Below are positions 60,801 to 64,000 of a DNA stretch of 64,000 bases, in pieces. A model generated the notes under the pieces. It saw only the letters and a program-made list of their open reading frames with translations, was not told the origin of the DNA and did not search any database. The position numbers and the translations under genes are program-made. The stretch is from NCBI GenBank assembly GCA_031216125.1, contig CM062377.1, forward strand, positions 59,777,049 to 59,841,048. The letters run 5' to 3'. Origin of the DNA: Dalbergia cochinchinensis. Taxonomy: Eukaryota > Streptophyta > Magnoliopsida > Fabales > Fabaceae. Position 1 is the first letter of the stretch. Each line of letters opens with the position of its first letter.

Positions 60801-60989
60801 ATTCCTACAGTTGTAGATTGATTGTGCATTGTAGCAAAGCCAAATTGGTCTTTGGATCTAAGGTGACAGTGCTAGCTGCCTTATATACATCTATCTGTTT
60901 GTGGGGGATGATCTACCAACTGCTGCAACATATGCTAAAAGCCTAAAACAGGGCATGCTGATACATTGAAGCTTAGGCCATGTCATCAA

Positions 60990-63449
60990 TTAAGATGCCA
61001 TCGTTACACTTGGGCAACTATCCATGGTGCAGGCCAAGATGTCTCTATAATCCCGTGATATTGTGAAGGAGTCATAGACCTTCCCATCTCTGCTCTTCTT
61101 GTACTCAAACAACAAGTTTGAATGATCAATTGCTGTTAGTTTTACAAATCCATAATCATAGTCTTTAAAGATACTCCACTTGGTTTTGAGGGCGGTAAAT
61201 GTTGAAAGGCTTGCCCCAGCACCACCAGCAACAATGTGTATGGTCCCATTTAAGGATCCCTTATAGTGGTGTTTCTCTTCATTAGTACAGATATTCTGTT
61301 GGAACAAATGCAAGCAAAAAAACTTGTTAGTAGATAGACCATGTATATTCACACTTAGTTGCTGATTCAAATGATGCTAAGGGGAATTTTGTATGCTAAT
61401 TGAAAAGAGGTCCTGATAATAATTGAAGAAAGCTCCTGATAGTGTGCGCTGTCTACTAGATTTATTTCATCTTCCCAAGAAGAGCATAATAGAAAACATA
61501 AAAGGATTATTAATTTTACATGACTTTATTTTTTGTAATCTTTTATCATTAATCCTTTTATATTATACATCTTGTTAAGGTCTCGTCTTTTGAATCAATG
61601 GCAAGTGATAATTTAAGATAAGGTTTGATGTAAAATTGACATGAAAGAATTTCCATAATAGAGAACATAATTTTAAAAATTTACTTAATCAAGGATTGTT
61701 GTGATCCTAAAGAAATGAATCATCTCATGTTAATTCTTTATATGATTTTGTCATATGTAATCTCTCACCATTAATCTTGAAAGTGAGGCTCAAACATGAC
61801 ATATAATAATATAGGAGAATTAATAGTGAGAGATTTCATATGATAAAATCATATACAAAATCAATATGAGAGGATGCATTCTCGTGATCTTAGTGTCCTT
61901 GGTAAACCTATATCTAGCGAATTTCTAAGTATGGATCAAGTGGACATAGTTAAAGAAACCTGGTATATGGGGCATGTTCTCTCATAATTGTGCACGTGCC
62001 CATATATGGCAATGTCCACTTTGTATTTTTGCCAGAGCTTTTGAAGGCTCTCTCTCCCCATTGGTTCAGCAAATGATCCCTCTTCTGCATAACTTACACA
62101 AGAAGAGTAACCTAGAACCCGATGAGCCAGGAAAATTAGCCATGGTTGTTTTTGTCTGTCAACTGATGCTAAACAATGCTCAATGAATTTGTGCTGTTCT
62201 GTTCCTTCTCTCCAATCATGTTCGGTGTCAGCAACACAAAATCGAAACATGCCGTAGTCAATTTTGTACCTGGTAAAGAACATAGAAATGTAATATGTTC
62301 CAAGTGCTTGAAGTCTGCTGACAATTATCCGCATAAAGCTTTGATACCAAAAAAATTGGTGACCTATAGTAGAAAACAATTAAAATGACTCTAACCTTTC
62401 AATGGAGAAAGAAATTCATTAAGAAATAATAGAATTAAGAGGCAGGAAGATAAGACGTCCTCTATCAGAAAGTGAAAACAATTTTGAATGAAATCCTAAT
62501 TTTTTATCTTATCTTCACTTGTGTTAAGCATCACCCACCACAATATCCTCAGTTTCTGCTATATGCATTAGTGTTTCCTGGAGTCTCTCTTGTTTGTGCT
62601 AAAATCATTTAACCACAATGCAAGATAACCTTCTTTCTACATAAGGGCTAAAATCCTACTATTTACTAAACCAGTTGACTGTCACCACAAATGCATGGAG
62701 GTCAGTTGTACCACACAAGGCTGGTTAAGTATAATTTAGATGGAATTACAAAGCACCATATCACCATACCAGTGTTAATCCAAAAAAAAAAGAAAAAACA
62801 TACCAGAACTTAGCCCTGTTTAATGTAGGGACATAGAACATAGTCTCTGCCAGCACACCACATTCTCCACCAGAATCCATATTTTCATAAAAGGATCCTG
62901 TCCCAGGCCAGTCTCGCTCATGGTTCCCACTGTAAGGACAGAGCACCAACAGCAGCATAAGATTTAATGGAAAACATAACACTTTCTTGACTAAATTTTG
63001 GGGTAAGCTAAAAAATAAACCTTGCAATCATGTAAGGCACTGCTGATGCAATTTGCTCCACCTGTGCTGTAAATTGGTCCCACTGAGAAAGGTATCCATT
63101 TGCATAACATATATCTCCAATATGGAAGACTAAGTCAATGTTTTCTAAATTCTTTATCAGCTGCTGGGTAGTGTTGATCGAGCCACGCTGGAAATTGTTG
63201 TACTCATTGGAACCATCAACTTCATCCTGCAGTGCATGGTGAAATATGTAACAAAATACTCACAAAATTTTGATAATACCCCAGCATACTTTTGGAGAAC
63301 AGTTCAAAGTTCAAACCTTCCCCATGTCTCCAAATATGACTACACGTTGTAAGGACCTTTGCCCAGGAAAAGGAGCTGCTCTAAACTGATAGTTTTGACC
63401 CCAGATATACGTACCATTGTTTAATTTGTGCCCTATCTTGTATTCATAC
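60990..63449 (-). CDS. PAP27-like: purple acid phosphatase (PAP27-like), 3' part
   Basis: Five exons visible: complement(join(60990..61295,61960..62269,62804..62929,63021..63226,63317..63449)), about 359 residues with the stop at 60990-60992. All junctions are GT-AG and phases agree. Exons 5' of 63449 lie beyond the window, so about 250 N-terminal residues, including any signal peptide, are missing. Metallophosphoesterase motifs appear in order: GDMGK, GDICYANGY, GNHERDWP, AHRVLGYSS and GHVHNYER. These supply the dinuclear metal ligands. The block AHRVLGY in place of the canonical V-x-x-H is the form found in the PAP1/PAP27 group, some of which are labelled probably inactive or act as nucleotide phosphodiesterases. 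The C-terminus (DYDYGFVKLTAIDHSNLLFE, FTISRDYRDILAC) is typical. Usually secreted or wall-associated. No lesion seen. Confidence 0.92.
61735..61860. repeat. foldback repeat in a PAP intron
   Basis: ATATGATTTTGTCATATG and inverted CATATGATAAAATCATAT, with CTCTCACCATTAAT and ATTAATAGTGAGAG between them, form a hairpin of about 120 bp. A second small palindrome (AAAAGGATTATTAAT ... ATTAATCCTTTT) lies at 61500-61560. Probably MITE remains. Confidence 0.5.
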
Positions 63450-63664
63450 CTGCATAGTCCACAAAAGCACTATGAAAATCGACACTTTTAATCGAACTAC
63501 CACCATGACGTCATTAAAACAAACTCACAAATAAATGACACAACAGGATAGCTTTTCTTCTAGTTTGGAACTCAAATGAACTTAAAAACCAGAGTAATTC
63601 TTTCATCTGTCTTAAGGTGTAGATGAAATATAGTAGATGACAATATAACAAATAACACAACATT

Positions 63665-63990
63665 TATGCCTTATCCCACCGGGGGGATTGGTGCATACTA
63701 GGTGACAGTACAAAAACAACAACAACAACCAAGTCTCTTCTCATGATCAAACTTATATCATTGTGTCCTATCATAAATCATGTCTATAGGCAAGCTAGTC
63801 TAAGTTTGTTTTCTTTTAATGGTTTTGTCTGTAGTCTTTCTTGGTCTCTCTCATCCTCTATCAATTGATTACCCTTCGTCTGATCTACTCTTCTTAACAA
63901 GGCTTCTACACGTGTTCTCCATACATGATCCAAAGACCTAAGGCATGATATTACCATATTTCCCATTGTCCGTAGGTGCTTTCCCAACTT
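63665..63990 (-). repeat. LINE 3'-end fragment in a PAP intron
   Basis: Minus strand: VEALLRRVDQTKGNQLIEDE followed by a broken stretch matching the final RT-associated region of plant LINEs, then CCCCGGTGGGATAAGGCAT, with GTTGTTGTTGTT in between. The order (coding end, then GGGATAAGGC and TTG repeats) is the usual plant LINE 3' end. It lies inside the intron that runs off the right edge. Confidence 0.55.
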
Positions 63991-64000
63991 TCTCTTTAAT

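Overview
The window is nuclear DNA of a flowering plant, most likely a legume (Fabaceae). The grounds are spliced genes with GT-AG introns and plant-specific families, very AT-rich intergenic DNA, and plant mobile elements: Cassandra TRIM, non-autonomous Helitrons, Ty1/copia, MULE, LINE, and a MITE family whose end carries TTTTGATGCACTGACAGTG. The legume call is an inference from repeat types I associate with that family. Species cannot be told. Genes were rebuilt by eye from splice sites and reading-frame continuity.

Layout. 1-1368: AT-rich, with two weak exon-like stretches. 1369-20014: two copies of one non-autonomous Helitron in opposite orientation (1369-4616 minus, 16623-20014 plus). 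They flank about 12 kb holding a 358-bp tandem array, an intact potato-inhibitor-I gene with a 16-nt first coding exon (7325-7900, minus), an old solo LTR (10598-12604) and a broken RPA70-like (DUF223/OB-fold) pseudogene (13146-14340, minus). 20015-23989: tandem and foldback repeats, no gene. 23990-28725: a minus-strand gene for a serine-rich protein with a remarkable Cys/Trp-rich C-terminus; one of its introns holds a 1.2-kb solo LTR. 28991-29815: nested MITEs with perfect 9-bp target duplications. 31628-40465: a decayed MULE with subterminal repeat arrays, split by a decayed 6.3-kb Ty1/copia element. 41035-46207: a LINE remnant split by a Cassandra TRIM, whose 3' LTR is itself split by a 2.6-kb solo LTR. 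46208-55121: old repeats, a dead gag-like coiled-coil frame and several MITEs. 55122-60800: an MRS2/CorA-type magnesium transporter gene (plus), with a Cassandra solo LTR and a GC-rich TIR element in its long intron. 60990-64000: the 3' part of a purple acid phosphatase gene (PAP27-like, minus), convergent with MRS2 and cut by the right edge.

The four host genes (protease inhibitor, Ser/Cys-rich protein, Mg2+ transporter, phosphatase) form no operon or evident pathway. The main interest is the precisely readable nesting history of the mobile elements, two related empty sites inside the window, and the Ser/Cys-rich protein.
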